DNA of 50,276 bases, from NCBI RefSeq assembly GCF_000148525.1, contig NZ_AEDU01000003.1:1-50276 (forward strand), in the 5' to 3' direction. The position numbers were made by a program, and so were the translations under genes. Below, one piece after another: positions 16,606-26,767 of this stretch. Source of the stretch: Streptococcus mitis SK564. GTDB lineage: Bacteria > Bacillota > Bacilli > Lactobacillales > Streptococcaceae. The notes beneath the pieces are model-generated. The model saw only the letters and a program-made list of their open reading frames with translations, did no database searches and was not told where the DNA came from. Positions within the stretch are counted from its first letter, which is position 1; each line of letters starts with the position of its first letter.

Positions 16606-19600
16606 ATGGCTAAATTGATTCCGGGGAAAGTCCGTATCGAAGGCGTTGCCCTTTATGAAACTGGTAAGGTTGACATCATCAAGGAAAAGAACAATCGGCT
16701 CTACGCTCGCGTTGCAGAAGAAGAACTGCGCTATAGTTTAGAGGATGATTTGGTTTTTTGTGCCTGCGATTTTTTCCAAAAGAGGGGCTACTGCGTGCAT
16801 TTGGCGGCTCTGGAGCATTTTTTAAAAAATGATGAGCGTGGTCAGGAAATCTTGCAGAGTCTGGAAGAAGGTCATGAGGAAAAAGAGGCCGTTGAAACCA
16901 AGGTGACCTTGGGTGGCAAATTTTTGGACCGAATCTTGTCTCCAAAATCAGACCGAGCCTATGAGTTATCGGCTGTGGGGCAAGTGGAAGCAGGAACCAA
17001 TCATATCTTGTGGACCTTGAGAATCGGGAAAATCAATAGCCAAAAATACTATGTCATTCGAGATATTCCACTCTTTTTAAGGATTGTCGAGAAAAGAAAG
17101 TCTTATATGATTGGCAAGATTTATGAGGAATCCTTGTCTTGGGAATCCTTTGATGAGGCCAGTCAAGAACTTCTGACTTTCTTACGCGGACTAACGGAAG
17201 AAGAACAGGCTCCAGATTTCTTTTTCCAAAACCAAGGTCGGCACCTCTTTTTCCCTCTGACTTTTTTTGAGCAGGGTGTGAATTTACTGATGACCTTGCC
17301 TCATTTTCAATTTGACCATCAAGTGGATAGCTACCAGACTCTGCTTTTTCAGGATATGCATGCTGATGCCAATCTATTTGCCTTTACAGTAACAGAATAC
17401 TCGGACTATTTTGAAATGGAAATCAGTGAGAGTCCAAGAGTTAATGCCTTTTATCAGGGAGCTGTGCTTTTCCATAAAGGACAGGTTTATTTTCTAACAG
17501 ACCAGCAGATGCGTCTTCTCAAGGAAATCAAAGCGCTGCCTTTGGATCAACATGGAAAGAAATACCTGCAATTTGATAGTAGTGACCGAGATAAGTTAGC
17601 TTCCTGTCTAACGCTCTTTAGCCAGATGGGCACCGTTTCAGCTCCAGAACGGTTACAAATCAAAACTTTTTCGCCCTCTTTTTACTTTGACAGGGAAGAA
17701 GATAATCGGATTCGTTTAGAAATTCAGTTTGATTATGGGGATAGGCAGGTATCTAGCCGACAAGAGTTAGAAGAATTACCATTTTCGAGTGACGCGGACT
17801 TAGAAGAAAGAATTTTCCAAGTCTGTTTGCTTGCAGGTTTTGAAGCAGACTTTCAATCTTGGCGTCAGGCCCTAAAAGCAGAGTCTGTTTATCATTTCTT
17901 CCACGAAATCATTCCAGTCTTTGAAAAACTCGGGAATGTTGACCTATCAGACAAGCTAGAAGAGCTTTATAGCCTAGCGAGTCCTCAAGTGCAGATTGCT
18001 TCCAAGGGAGGCCTCTTGGAAATCCAATTTGATTTTCAAGATATTGCCCAAGAGGAAATCGACCAAGCCATGCAGGCCTTGGTTGCCAATCAAGATTTTT
18101 ACATTGATTCGTCTAATCAAGTCTACTTTTTCGATGAAGAAACCAAGAAAATTCGTCAAAATCTACAGGAGCTGGGGCAGTTTGAACTAAAAGATGGCTC
18201 CTTGCAGGCTCGGAAATCCTTGGCTTATAGTTTAGCTCATCTTTTTGAAGGGCGAGATCGTGTTTCTTTTTCACAAGAATTCCAGAATCTGGCTCATGAT
18301 TTGACGCATCCAGAGGACTTCCCTAGACAAGCAACTCAGGTTCAGGCTGATTTGCGAGATTATCAGGAAAAGGGAATCTGCTGGCTGCAAATGCTCCATC
18401 ATTATGGTTTTGGTGGGATTTTGGCTGATGATATGGGACTTGGTAAAACCCTGCAGACTATTGCTTTTTTGACCAGCCAAGTGACAAAAGAAAGTCGGGT
18501 CTTGATTTTAGCTCCGTCAGGTTTGATTTACAACTGGGCAGATGAGTTTCAAAAATTTGCCCCACAGTTGGATGTGGCTGTTGTTCATGGTTTGAAAGCT
18601 AGTCGTGAAGAGATTCTTGCTGAGAGCCATCAAATCTATGTGACCAGCTATGCCACCTTCCGTCAGGATAGTGAACTTTATCAGGGGATGGCCTTTGACT
18701 TCCTTTTCTTAGATGAGGCTCAGGTCATGAAGAACGCCCAGACCAAGATTGCCCAGACCTTGAGACAATTTGTGGTGCCGTCAGTTTTTGCCTTGTCAGG
18801 AACTCCTATTGAAAACCATCTGGGTGAGTTGTGGTCTATTTTCCACATCGTCATGCCAGGACTTTTGCCAAGCAAGAAAGAATTTATGAAATTGCCAGCC
18901 GAGCGTGTGGCTCAGTTTATCAAGCCTTTCGTGATGAGGCGCAAGAAAGAAGAAGTTCTGACCGAATTGCCAGACTTAATCGAAGTAGTTTATAAGAATG
19001 AACTGGAAGACCAGCAAAAGGCTATTTACCTAGCCCAGTTGCAACAGATGCGGGACCGTCTGGCTCAAGTGTCAGACCAGGAATTTCAGCGAAGTCGTGT
19101 GGAAATCTTGTCTGGTCTGATGCGCTTGCGTCAAATCTGTGATACCCCTGCCCTCTTTATGGAAGATTATCAGGGAGCCAGTGGCAAACTGGATAGTCTC
19201 CGAGACCTGCTGGTCCAGGTGGCAGACGGCGGACACCGTGTCTTGATTTTCTCGCAGTTCAAGGGAATGTTGGAGAAAGTTGAACAAGAACTGCCAGACT
19301 TGGGCATGACATCTTTTAAAATTACCGGTTCAACCCCAGCCAAGGAAAGACAAGACATGACCAAGGCCTTTAATCAAGGGGAAAGAGATGCCTTTCTGAT
19401 TTCCCTCAAGGCTGGTGGTGTCGGTCTGAATCTGACAGGTGCTGATACGGTTATTTTGGTTGACCTTTGGTGGAATCCTGCGGTGGAAGCGCAAGCCATT
19501 AGCCGTGCCCATCGGATGGGACAGGAAGAAACGGTTGAGGTCTATCGCTTGGTGACCAAGGGAACCATTGAAGAAAAAATTCAGGAACTCCAAGAACAGA

Positions 19601-19704
19601 AGAAACATCTGGTGTCACAAGTATTGGATGGCACAGAGTCACGTGGCAGTCTCACCCTAGCAGAAATTAGAGAAATTTTGGGAATTTCTGAAGCCAGCAC
19701 TTGA
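16606..19704 (+). CDS. SNF2-family DNA-dependent ATPase with SWIM zinc finger
   Basis: 1032 residues. An N-terminal SWIM finger is complete (C52-x-C54 ... C63-x-H65). A central region of about 500 residues is followed by a full Swi2/Snf2 motor: ADDMGLGKTLQ with Walker A lysine K614, DEAQ box at 703-706, the motif III segment LSGTPIENHLGELW, and the C-terminal helicase half VLIFSQFKGML through ISRAHRMGQEETVEVYRL. Bacterial members couple ATP hydrolysis to DNA translocation and aid RNA polymerase recycling or repair; the exact role here is unknown. A TATAAT near 16574 and an AAAGGTG site precede it. Confidence 0.92.
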   Translation: MAKLIPGKVRIEGVALYETGKVDIIKEKNNRLYARVAEEELRYSLEDDLVFCACDFFQKRGYCVHLAALEHFLKNDERGQEILQSLEEGHEEKEAVETKVTLGGKFLDRILSPKSDRAYELSAVGQVEAGTNHILWTLRIGKINSQKYYVIRDIPLFLRIVEKRKSYMIGKIYEESLSWESFDEASQELLTFLRGLTEEEQAPDFFFQNQGRHLFFPLTFFEQGVNLLMTLPHFQFDHQVDSYQTLLFQDMHADANLFAFTVTEYSDYFEMEISESPRVNAFYQGAVLFHKGQVYFLTDQQMRLLKEIKALPLDQHGKKYLQFDSSDRDKLASCLTLFSQMGTVSAPERLQIKTFSPSFYFDREEDNRIRLEIQFDYGDRQVSSRQELEELPFSSDADLEERIFQVCLLAGFEADFQSWRQALKAESVYHFFHEIIPVFEKLGNVDLSDKLEELYSLASPQVQIASKGGLLEIQFDFQDIAQEEIDQAMQALVANQDFYIDSSNQVYFFDEETKKIRQNLQELGQFELKDGSLQARKSLAYSLAHLFEGRDRVSFSQEFQNLAHDLTHPEDFPRQATQVQADLRDYQEKGICWLQMLHHYGFGGILADDMGLGKTLQTIAFLTSQVTKESRVLILAPSGLIYNWADEFQKFAPQLDVAVVHGLKASREEILAESHQIYVTSYATFRQDSELYQGMAFDFLFLDEAQVMKNAQTKIAQTLRQFVVPSVFALSGTPIENHLGELWSIFHIVMPGLLPSKKEFMKLPAERVAQFIKPFVMRRKKEEVLTELPDLIEVVYKNELEDQQKAIYLAQLQQMRDRLAQVSDQEFQRSRVEILSGLMRLRQICDTPALFMEDYQGASGKLDSLRDLLVQVADGGHRVLIFSQFKGMLEKVEQELPDLGMTSFKITGSTPAKERQDMTKAFNQGERDAFLISLKAGGVGLNLTGADTVILVDLWWNPAVEAQAISRAHRMGQEETVEVYRLVTKGTIEEKIQELQEQKKHLVSQVLDGTESRGSLTLAEIREILGISEAST

Positions 19705-19751
19705 AAAATCAAGACAATACGCTATAATGAAGTGTTGAAAGGAAATAGAAA

Positions 19752-20369
19752 ATGAAACAAGAACGATTTCCATTGGTGTCAGATGACGAGGTCATGTTGA
19801 CTGAAATGCCAGTCATGAATCTCTATGATGAGTCTGATCTGATCAGTAATATCAAGGGTGAGTATCGAGATAAAAATTATTTAGAATGGGCTCCTATTAC
19901 TGAAGAGGCGCCAGTAAAACCGATTGAAAAGCAAGTAGAGAAACCTAAAAAGGCTCCTTTAGGGGTTAAAAAAGAAGGAAAGAGTTATGCTGAGGTGGCG
20001 CGTGAAGAAGCGCGTGCAGACTTGAAAAAGAAACGCTCTGCTAACTATTTAACTCAGGATTTCAGCCGTGCGAGACGTCATTCTAAATCAGGCCTTCTTA
20101 GACAGGGCAATCAACCTACCGCGCCTTTCCAAAAGGAAAATCCTGGAGAATTGGTTAAATATAGCCAAAAATTGACCCAGTCTCAGTACATCTTGGCGGA
20201 AGAAGTTCATTCTATCCCTACCAAGAATGAAGAAGTGTCAGCACCTGCTCCAAAGAAAAACAACTATGATTTTCTAAAGAAGAGCCAAATCTACAATAAA
20301 AAAAGTAAACAAACAGAACAAGAACGTCAGGTTGCCCAAGAGTTGAATCTGACAAGAATTACAGAATAG
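19752..20369 (+). CDS. Conserved streptococcal basic, mostly disordered protein of unknown function
   Basis: 205 residues, rich in Lys, Glu, Gln and Pro, without signal peptide, membrane segment or known motif. It seems mostly unstructured, with basic patches ([30 protein letters not shown]). It sits between the SNF2 gene and murC with 10 nt to murC, so it is likely cotranscribed with murC. A -10 TATAAT lies near 19721. The conserved neighbourhood suggests a cell-wall or envelope-linked role, but nothing in the protein itself shows it. Confidence 0.75.
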   Translation: MKQERFPLVSDDEVMLTEMPVMNLYDESDLISNIKGEYRDKNYLEWAPITEEAPVKPIEKQVEKPKKAPLGVKKEGKSYAEVAREEARADLKKKRSANYLTQDFSRARRHSKSGLLRQGNQPTAPFQKENPGELVKYSQKLTQSQYILAEEVHSIPTKNEEVSAPAPKKNNYDFLKKSQIYNKKSKQTEQERQVAQELNLTRITE

Positions 20370-20379
20370 GGGAGAAAAC

Positions 20380-21714
20380 ATGCCAAAGACATATCATTTT
20401 ATCGGAATTAAGGGATCAGGGATGAGTGCCTTGGCCTTGATGTTGCACCAAATGGGGCATAAGGTACAGGGATCAGATGTTGAAAAGTACTACTTTACTC
20501 AACGTGGTCTTGAGCAGGCAGGAATTACTATTCTTCCTTTTGATGAAAAGAACCTAGACGGTGATATGGAAATTATCGCTGGAAATGCCTTTCGCCCAGA
20601 TAACAACGTTGAAATTGCCTATGCGGACCAAAATGGCATCAGCTACAAACGTTACCATGAGTTCCTAGGTAGCTTTATGCGTGACTTTGTTAGCATGGGA
20701 GTAGCTGGAGCGCATGGAAAAACTTCAACGACAGGTATGTTGTCTCATGTCTTGTCTCACATCACAGACACTAGCTTCTTGATTGGGGATGGGACAGGTC
20801 GTGGTTCGGCCAATGCCAAATATTTTGTCTTTGAATCTGACGAATATGAGCGCCACTTTATGCCTTACCATCCAGAATACTCTATTATCACCAACATTGA
20901 CTTTGACCATCCAGACTATTTCACAAGTCTAGAGGATGTTTTCAATGCTTTTAACGACTATGCCAAACAAATTACCAAGGGTCTTTTTGTCTATGGTGAA
21001 GATGCAGAATTGCGTAAAATTACGTCTGATGCACCAATTTATTATTATGGTTTTGAAGCTGAGGGTAATGATTTTGTAGCTAGTGAGCTTCTTCGTTCTA
21101 CGACTGGTTCAACCTTCACCGTTCATTTCCGTGGACAAGACTTGGGTCAATTCCACATCCCAACCTTTGGTCGTCACAATATCATGAATGCGACAGCCGT
21201 TATTGGTCTTCTTTACACAGCAGGATTTGATTTGAACTTGGTGCGTGAGCACTTGAAAACATTTGCCGGTGTTAAGCGTCGTTTCACTGAGAAAATTGTC
21301 AATGACACAGTGATTATCGATGACTTTGCTCACCATCCAACAGAAATTATTGCGACCTTGGATGCGGCTCGTCAGAAATACCCAAGCAAGGAAATTGTAG
21401 CAGTCTTCCAACCGCATACCTTTACAAGAACCATTGCCTTGTTGGACGAATTTGCTCACGCTTTGAACCAAGCGGATGCTGTTTACCTAGCGCAAATTTA
21501 TGGGTCAGCTCGTGAAGTAGATCATGGTGACGTTAAGGTAGAAGACCTAGCCAAAAAAATCAACAAAAAACACCAAGTCATCACTGTTGAAAATGTTTCT
21601 CCACTCCTAGACCATGACAATGCTGTCTATGTCTTTATGGGAGCAGGAGACATCCAAACCTATGAATACTCATTTGAACGTCTCTTGTCTAACTTGACAA
21701 GCAATGTTCAATAG
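20380..21714 (+). CDS. murC: UDP-N-acetylmuramate--L-alanine ligase
   Basis: 444 residues. MurC joins L-alanine to UDP-MurNAc, the first step of stem-peptide synthesis in the cytoplasm. The start [27 protein letters not shown] is the UDP-binding Rossmann loop. [12 protein letters not shown] near residue 112 is the ATP loop, [10 protein letters not shown] and the [10 protein letters not shown] motif follow, and [10 protein letters not shown] lies in the C-terminal domain. Good AGGGGAG site. It probably shares a transcript with the unknown gene before it and the two GNAT genes after it. Confidence 0.97.
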   Translation: MPKTYHFIGIKGSGMSALALMLHQMGHKVQGSDVEKYYFTQRGLEQAGITILPFDEKNLDGDMEIIAGNAFRPDNNVEIAYADQNGISYKRYHEFLGSFMRDFVSMGVAGAHGKTSTTGMLSHVLSHITDTSFLIGDGTGRGSANAKYFVFESDEYERHFMPYHPEYSIITNIDFDHPDYFTSLEDVFNAFNDYAKQITKGLFVYGEDAELRKITSDAPIYYYGFEAEGNDFVASELLRSTTGSTFTVHFRGQDLGQFHIPTFGRHNIMNATAVIGLLYTAGFDLNLVREHLKTFAGVKRRFTEKIVNDTVIIDDFAHHPTEIIATLDAARQKYPSKEIVAVFQPHTFTRTIALLDEFAHALNQADAVYLAQIYGSAREVDHGDVKVEDLAKKINKKHQVITVENVSPLLDHDNAVYVFMGAGDIQTYEYSFERLLSNLTSNVQ

Positions 21715-21723
21715 GATGCTCCC

Positions 21724-22206
21724 ATGGAAATTCCAATTAAGATTATTCAGGCAAGCAAGTCTGATTTGCCTGAGATAGAGGCACTTCAGACCTCGTCTTT
21801 TCCAGCTGAAAAGCAGCAACCTTCTCATATTTTAGAAGAAAGTATCCGTAAGTGTGCGGATACCTTTCTTCTAGCTAGGGATGAAAATCAACTTTTAGGC
21901 TATATTTTATCAAGTCCCCAGTCAGACAATCCGCAATGTCTAAAAGTACATTCTTTAGTCATTGAGTCTGACCATCAGAGACAGGGCTTGGGAACACTTC
22001 TTCTTGCAGCCTTGAAAGAGGTGGCAGTTGAGCTGGATTACAAAGGGATTCGTTTGAAGAGTCCTGATGAGTTGCTTTCCTATTTTGAAATGAACGGTTT
22101 TATTGATGAAGAAACTTCCCTTTATGAAACTAGCCAGGGTTTTAGTATGATTTGGTTTAATCCCTTTTATCTGGAGGCACAATGGAAATTAGGAAAGCAA
22201 GATTAG
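21724..22206 (+). CDS. GNAT family N-acetyltransferase
   Basis: 160 residues. Acetyl-CoA motif A is clear: VHSLVIESDHQRQGLGTLLLAALKE, with the motif B segment YFEMNGFIDE. Substrate unknown. It starts 9 nt after murC and its last 25 nt overlap the next GNAT gene; the two are likely an ancient tandem duplication (both end with a similar FxxMNGFI / YYEKNGFV element). Confidence 0.85.
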   Translation: MEIPIKIIQASKSDLPEIEALQTSSFPAEKQQPSHILEESIRKCADTFLLARDENQLLGYILSSPQSDNPQCLKVHSLVIESDHQRQGLGTLLLAALKEVAVELDYKGIRLKSPDELLSYFEMNGFIDEETSLYETSQGFSMIWFNPFYLEAQWKLGKQD

Positions 22207-22676
22207 AAGATTTGGATCGGATTGTTGAGATTGAACTAGAAAATTTCTCGATTGAAGAAGCCATTCCTCGCTCTGTTTTTGAGGCGCATTTGCGAGAAAT
22301 TCAGACCTCGTTTCTGGTTGCAGAAAAAGAGGGTAGAATCATGGGGTATATAGAAGGACCAGTTGGCCCCCACCGCTATCTGCAAGACCAGTCTTTTACA
22401 GAGGAGATAGAAGACCATAGTCATGAGACTGGTGGCTATATCTCTGTGACCTGTCTCTCTATTGCCAAGGAGGCACAGGGACTCGGACTGGGTCAGAAAT
22501 TGCTAACAGCCTTGAAAGACCTGGCTCTTACCAACGAAAGAGAAGGTATTAATTTAACCTGTCATGACTATCTCATCGCCTACTATGAAAAGAATGGATT
22601 TGTCAATGAAGGTCTGTCTCAGTCAACCTTTGCAGGGGAAACCTGGTATGATATGGTCTGGGAAGCTAAAAAATAG
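22182..22676 (+). CDS. GNAT family N-acetyltransferase
   Basis: 164 residues. Motif A reads VTCLSIAKEAQGLGLGQKLLTALKD and motif B YYEKNGFVNEG. The N-terminus MEIRKARLEDLDRIVEIELENF is classic for the fold. It resembles arylalkylamine-type acetyltransferases in layout (GPVGPHRYL segment, C-terminal strand with YDMVWE). It overlaps the upstream GNAT gene by 25 nt. Confidence 0.86.
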   Translation: MEIRKARLEDLDRIVEIELENFSIEEAIPRSVFEAHLREIQTSFLVAEKEGRIMGYIEGPVGPHRYLQDQSFTEEIEDHSHETGGYISVTCLSIAKEAQGLGLGQKLLTALKDLALTNEREGINLTCHDYLIAYYEKNGFVNEGLSQSTFAGETWYDMVWEAKK

Positions 22677-22755
22677 GCTAGAAAAGCATGCTAGGTTGCT
22701 TTTCTTTCGTTTTTAAGATATAATATTATGGATTGTCAACGAGGAGGAAAAACTT

Positions 22756-24498
22756 TTGAGTGAAAAATCAAGAGAAGACGAAAAATTAAGCTTTAAAGAG
22801 CAGATTTTACGTGATTTAGAACGAGTTAAAAAACATGAAGAAGATCAGGAAGAAGTTAATTTAGCTTCAATAAAACCCCAACTTTCTTCTAAAAATGATC
22901 AGTCAATAGAAGATTTGATGGAAGATTCTCTATCAGCTGTAGAGGATATTATGAGAAACGCTCCTACCGTGCCGACTCACCCCAGCCAAGATTTACCAGC
23001 TTCTCCATCAGATGAGATAAAAAGAGAAACTCTTACTGTTCCAAGCCATCCAAGTCAAGATGTTCCTTCTTCTCCCGCAGAAGAGGCTGCAAGACAAGCT
23101 TCACTTACTACTAGTCACCCGAGTCAAGAAGGACCTTCTATTCCATCAGCGGAAGGAGTATCAAGACCAACTCCAGAACCTGTTAGTCCTAGAAACATAG
23201 AGAAGGAATTTAATGAAATCCCAACAAGGGTAGCTGTTTCTTATAAGACAGAAGGTCAGAGAGAGGTAAAAAGAGAAGTTCCTACTTCAAAACCAGTAGT
23301 GGAAAAGAAAGCTGTAGAAGAAATGCCTGAAACTCCACGTCGTAGTCGCCGTGAGACAGTTAAACCAGTTAAGAAGAAAAAATCACATTTGAAGGCTTTC
23401 TTCATTTCACTACTCATTTTCCTAGGTTTGATTTCAGCAGGTGCTTACTTCGGTTATCAGTATGTTCAGTCATCTTTACAGCCTGTGGATGCTTCATCTA
23501 AACAATATGTGACAGTGCAAATCCCAGAAGGAGCTAATGTTCAAACAATTGGTTCAACTCTTGAAAAGTCTGGTTTGATTAAACACGGAGTGATTTTTGC
23601 TTTTTATGCGAAATATAAAAATTATTCAGATTTGAAGTCTGGCTATTACAATTTGCAAAAGAGTATGAGTACAGAAGATATCATCCATGAATTGCAAAAA
23701 GGTGGAACAGCTGAAGCTCAAGAACCTGCGCTTGCGAATTTAACAATTCCAGAAGGTTATACGATTGATCAAATGGCACAAGCGGTAGGTCAATTGCAAG
23801 GTGACTTCAAAGAGCCTTTGACAGCGGATGCCTTTCTGGCAAAAGTTCAAGATGAAAACTTTATTAGTCAAGAAGTTGCCAAATATCCGAGTCTACTTGA
23901 AAGCTTGCCTACAAAGGAAAGTGGGGCTCGTTATCGTTTGGAAGGATACCTTTTCCCAGCTACATACTCTATCAAGGAAAGCACAACTGTTGAAAGCTTG
24001 ATTGATGAGATGTTGGCGGCTACGGATAAGAACCTATCTCCTTACTATAGTACTATCAAATCTAAAAACTTGACTGTCAATGAGTTGTTGACCATTGCTT
24101 CCTTGGTCGAAAAAGAAGGTGCCAAGACAGAAGATCGTAAGCTCATTGCAGGTGTATTCTACAATCGTTTGAATCGTGATATGCCACTTCAAAGTAATAT
24201 TGCAATCTTGTATGCCCAAGGAAAACTGGGGCAAAATATCAGCCTAGCTGAGGATGTTGCGATTGATACCAACATTGATTCACCTTATAATGTTTATAAA
24301 AATGTAGGTCTCATGCCTGGTCCAGTCGATAGTCCAAGTCTGGATGCGATTGAGTCAAGCATCAATCAAACTAAGAGCGATAACCTCTACTTTGTAGCAG
24401 ATGTCACAGATGGCAAGGTCTACTATGCTAACAATCAAGAAGACCACGATCGCAATGTTGCTGAACATGTCAACAGCAAATTAAACCAAACAAACTAA
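22756..24498 (+). CDS. mltG: Endolytic murein transglycosylase MltG
   Basis: 580 residues with a TTG start behind GAGGAGG. An intrinsically disordered cytoplasmic part (about 1-210) contains three imperfect repeats around HPSQD/HPSQE (residues about 75-140). It is followed by a basic stretch, one membrane helix (KAFFISLLIFLGLISAGAYFGYQYV), a LysM-like region and the YceG catalytic domain. The catalytic Glu lies in SLVEKEGAK (E454). MltG cuts nascent glycan strands in peripheral wall synthesis. Neighbours murC before and greA after match the pneumococcal order. The pneumococcal protein is about 551 residues, so the repeat region may be longer here. Confidence 0.95.
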   Translation: MSEKSREDEKLSFKEQILRDLERVKKHEEDQEEVNLASIKPQLSSKNDQSIEDLMEDSLSAVEDIMRNAPTVPTHPSQDLPASPSDEIKRETLTVPSHPSQDVPSSPAEEAARQASLTTSHPSQEGPSIPSAEGVSRPTPEPVSPRNIEKEFNEIPTRVAVSYKTEGQREVKREVPTSKPVVEKKAVEEMPETPRRSRRETVKPVKKKKSHLKAFFISLLIFLGLISAGAYFGYQYVQSSLQPVDASSKQYVTVQIPEGANVQTIGSTLEKSGLIKHGVIFAFYAKYKNYSDLKSGYYNLQKSMSTEDIIHELQKGGTAEAQEPALANLTIPEGYTIDQMAQAVGQLQGDFKEPLTADAFLAKVQDENFISQEVAKYPSLLESLPTKESGARYRLEGYLFPATYSIKESTTVESLIDEMLAATDKNLSPYYSTIKSKNLTVNELLTIASLVEKEGAKTEDRKLIAGVFYNRLNRDMPLQSNIAILYAQGKLGQNISLAEDVAIDTNIDSPYNVYKNVGLMPGPVDSPSLDAIESSINQTKSDNLYFVADVTDGKVYYANNQEDHDRNVAEHVNSKLNQTN

Positions 24499-24559
24499 AA
24501 TTATGTGATACTTCACATAATTTTCTTTCGAAAATATCATCAGAAGAAAGTTGAGAAAA

Positions 24560-25042
24560 ATGGCAGAAAAAACATATCCTATGACCCTTGAGGAAAAGGA
24601 AAAACTTGAAAAAGAATTAGAAGAATTGAAATTAGTTCGTCGACCAGAAGTGGTAGAACGCATTAAGATTGCCCGTTCATACGGTGACCTTTCAGAAAAC
24701 AGTGAGTACGAAGCAGCTAAGGATGAACAAGCTTTTGTCGAAGGACAAATCTCTAGCTTGGAAACAAAAATCCGTTACGCTGAAATCGTCAATAGTGACT
24801 CAGTTGCAGATGATGAAGTAGCGATTGGTAAAACAGTCACTATCCAAGAAATTGGTGAGGACGAAGAAGAAGTTTATATTATTGTAGGTTCAGCGGGTGC
24901 GGATGCCTTTGCAGGTAAAGTTTCAAATGAAAGCCCAATTGGACAAGCCTTGATTGGCAAGAAAACAGGTGACACAGCAACCATTGAAACACCTGTTGGT
25001 AGCTATGATGTAAAAATCTTAAAGGTTGAAAAAACAGCCTAA
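24560..25042 (+). CDS. greA: Transcription elongation factor GreA
   Basis: 160 residues from ATG 24560 ([23 protein letters not shown]); an in-frame TTG three codons earlier is less likely. The N-terminal coiled coil carries the acidic tip [18 protein letters not shown] with the residues that enter the RNA polymerase secondary channel. The C-terminal FKBP-like domain ends with [11 protein letters not shown]. GreA rescues backtracked polymerase by stimulating transcript cleavage. It lies 61 nt after mltG, likely with partial readthrough. Confidence 0.97.
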   Translation: MAEKTYPMTLEEKEKLEKELEELKLVRRPEVVERIKIARSYGDLSENSEYEAAKDEQAFVEGQISSLETKIRYAEIVNSDSVADDEVAIGKTVTIQEIGEDEEEVYIIVGSAGADAFAGKVSNESPIGQALIGKKTGDTATIETPVGSYDVKILKVEKTA

Positions 25043-25046
25043 AAAC

Positions 25047-25089
25047 AAAAAAGGAGTGGGGAGGCTGTGCGCTTCACTCACTCCTTTTT
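25047..25089 (+). terminator. Terminator after greA
   Basis: AAAAAAGGAGT (25047-25057) pairs with ACTCCTTTTT (25080-25089) across a GC-containing loop. Confidence 0.8.
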
Positions 25090-25098
25090 CCATTTTGC

Positions 25099-25203
25099 TA
25101 CTCTTCGAAAATCAAATTCAAACCACGTCAGCGTAGCCTTGCCGTACTCAAGTACAGCCTGCGGCTAGCTTCATAGTTTGCTCTTTGATTTTCATTGAGT
25201 ATA
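25099..25203 (+). repeat. BOX element, A-C type without boxB
   Basis: The left part TACTCTTCGAAAATC ... CCACGTCAGC is boxA, and the right part GCCTGCGGCTAGCTTC ... TTTGATTTTCATTGAGTAT is boxC. The termini can pair (ACTCTTCGAAAATCAAA with TTTGATTTTCATTGAGT). BOX elements are non-coding mobile repeats characteristic of S. pneumoniae and close relatives, and can affect expression of neighbours. This copy lies between the greA terminator and the permease gene. Confidence 0.92.
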
Positions 25204-25226
25204 AATTAAATTGAATTGGAGACGAT

Positions 25227-26591
25227 ATGAGTTCAAAGAAGAAAAAAAATAAGATGGAGCGTGGTCTGACCAATCGTCACGTGCAGGTTATGGCCATTGC
25301 TGGGACAATCGGAACAGGACTCTTTTTGGGAGCAGGTCGCTCAATTAGCCTAACAGGTCCTTCCATTGTATTGATTTATATGATTACTGGGGCTTTCATG
25401 TTCCTCATGATGCGTGCGGTTGGAGAAATGCTCTACCAAGACCCTGAGCAACATACCTTTATCAACTTTATCACGCGCCATTTGGGTAAGGGCTGGGGCT
25501 ATTTCTCAGTTTGGTCTTACTGGCTATCCGTTGTCTTTATCGGTATGGCGGAAATCACAGCTATCTCTCACTATGTTCAGTTTTGGTTTCCTAGCTGGCC
25601 AAGTTGGATGATTGAGATTGGATTTTTGACCATTCTAGCCTTAGTCAATCTGATTGCAGTGAAGCTCTTTGGGGAAGTTGAGTTTTGGTTTGCTATGGTC
25701 AAGATTGTGGCTATTTTAGCCATGATTGCAACAGGGGTCTTTATGGTCTTGACAGGCTTTAAGACACCACATGGAGTAGCAAGTTTGGCCAATATCGCCG
25801 ATAATTTCTCCCTCTTCCCAAATGGTGGAGTGAACTTTGTCATGGCCTTTCAGATGGTTTTCTTTGCTTATCTAATGATTGAGTTTATTGGAGTAACAAC
25901 TTCTGAAACCAAAAATCCACGTCAGGTCTTGCCAAAAGCCGTTAAGGAAATTCCTTTGCGAATCGCCTTTTTCTACGGTGGTGCCCTCTTAGCCATCATG
26001 GCTATCATTCCGTGGCGTGAACTTGCATCGGCTGATTCTCCTTTTGTAACAGTATTTGAATTGGCAGGTATCAAGTGGGCAGCGGCCTTGATTAACTTTG
26101 TCGTTTTGACGTCAGCAGCATCTGCTCTTAATTCAACCCTTTATTCAACAGGTCGTCATTTGTATCAGATTGCCCATGATTCGCCCAATCCATTCTTAAA
26201 GGCTATCAAGGCAGATACTCTTTCCCGTCACAACGTACCACAAAATGCCATCATCGCCTCAGCAATTTTGATTGCCCTAGCAGCCTTTATCAACGTATTG
26301 CCAGGTGTTTCCGATGCCTTTGCCTTGATTACGGCATCATCATCAGGTGTCTATATCGCCATTTATATCTTGATTATGCTGGCTCACCTTAAATACCGCA
26401 AGTCACCAGACTTTATGGTAGATGGTTATCTCATGCCCCATTATCGTTTCCTAAATCCTTTAACCATGCTCTTCTTTGCCTTTGTCTTTGTAACCCTCTT
26501 TTTACAAGAGTCTACATTTGTCGGAGCAATCGGTTCAGCTATTTGGATTATCGGTTTCGGGATTTATAGCCAGTGGAAATTTAGAAAATAG
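25227..26591 (+). CDS. Amino acid permease of the AAT/APC family (CycA-like)
   Basis: 454 residues with 12 predicted membrane segments. The first segment carries the APC signature AGTIGTGLFLGAGRSISLTGPS. The long motif LASADSPFVTVFELAGIKWAAALINFVVLTSAASALNS with STGRHLYQIA is typical of the AAT subfamily (D-serine/alanine/glycine or aromatic amino acid permeases). The substrate cannot be read off. It is a single gene, directly downstream of a BOX element, with a terminator after it. Confidence 0.9.
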   Translation: MSSKKKKNKMERGLTNRHVQVMAIAGTIGTGLFLGAGRSISLTGPSIVLIYMITGAFMFLMMRAVGEMLYQDPEQHTFINFITRHLGKGWGYFSVWSYWLSVVFIGMAEITAISHYVQFWFPSWPSWMIEIGFLTILALVNLIAVKLFGEVEFWFAMVKIVAILAMIATGVFMVLTGFKTPHGVASLANIADNFSLFPNGGVNFVMAFQMVFFAYLMIEFIGVTTSETKNPRQVLPKAVKEIPLRIAFFYGGALLAIMAIIPWRELASADSPFVTVFELAGIKWAAALINFVVLTSAASALNSTLYSTGRHLYQIAHDSPNPFLKAIKADTLSRHNVPQNAIIASAILIALAAFINVLPGVSDAFALITASSSGVYIAIYILIMLAHLKYRKSPDFMVDGYLMPHYRFLNPLTMLFFAFVFVTLFLQESTFVGAIGSAIWIIGFGIYSQWKFRK

Positions 26592-26596
26592 ATTTG

Positions 26597-26630
26597 AAAC
26601 TCATCAACTAAGGTTGGTGGGTTTTTCTTT
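26597..26630 (+). terminator. Terminator after the permease gene
   Basis: AAACTCATCAAC (26597-26608) pairs with GTTGGTGGGTTT (26613-26624, two G-T pairs) across a 4-nt loop, then T-rich sequence. Confidence 0.8.
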
Positions 26631-26767
26631 GTTTAAAAATATAGCGGCTTGGATCTAGGATAGTACGCTGTATTATATCAGTATTATTTTTGAGCTGTCA
26701 GGTTTAATCTCTTAGGAAAACAGGAGCTACGTAAAGAAAATGTAATAAAAACTTAACATAAAAATCA

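Noticed and set aside
24551..24559. TTG start three codons upstream for GreA
   Set aside because: ATG 24560 gives the standard family N-terminus and length of 160.
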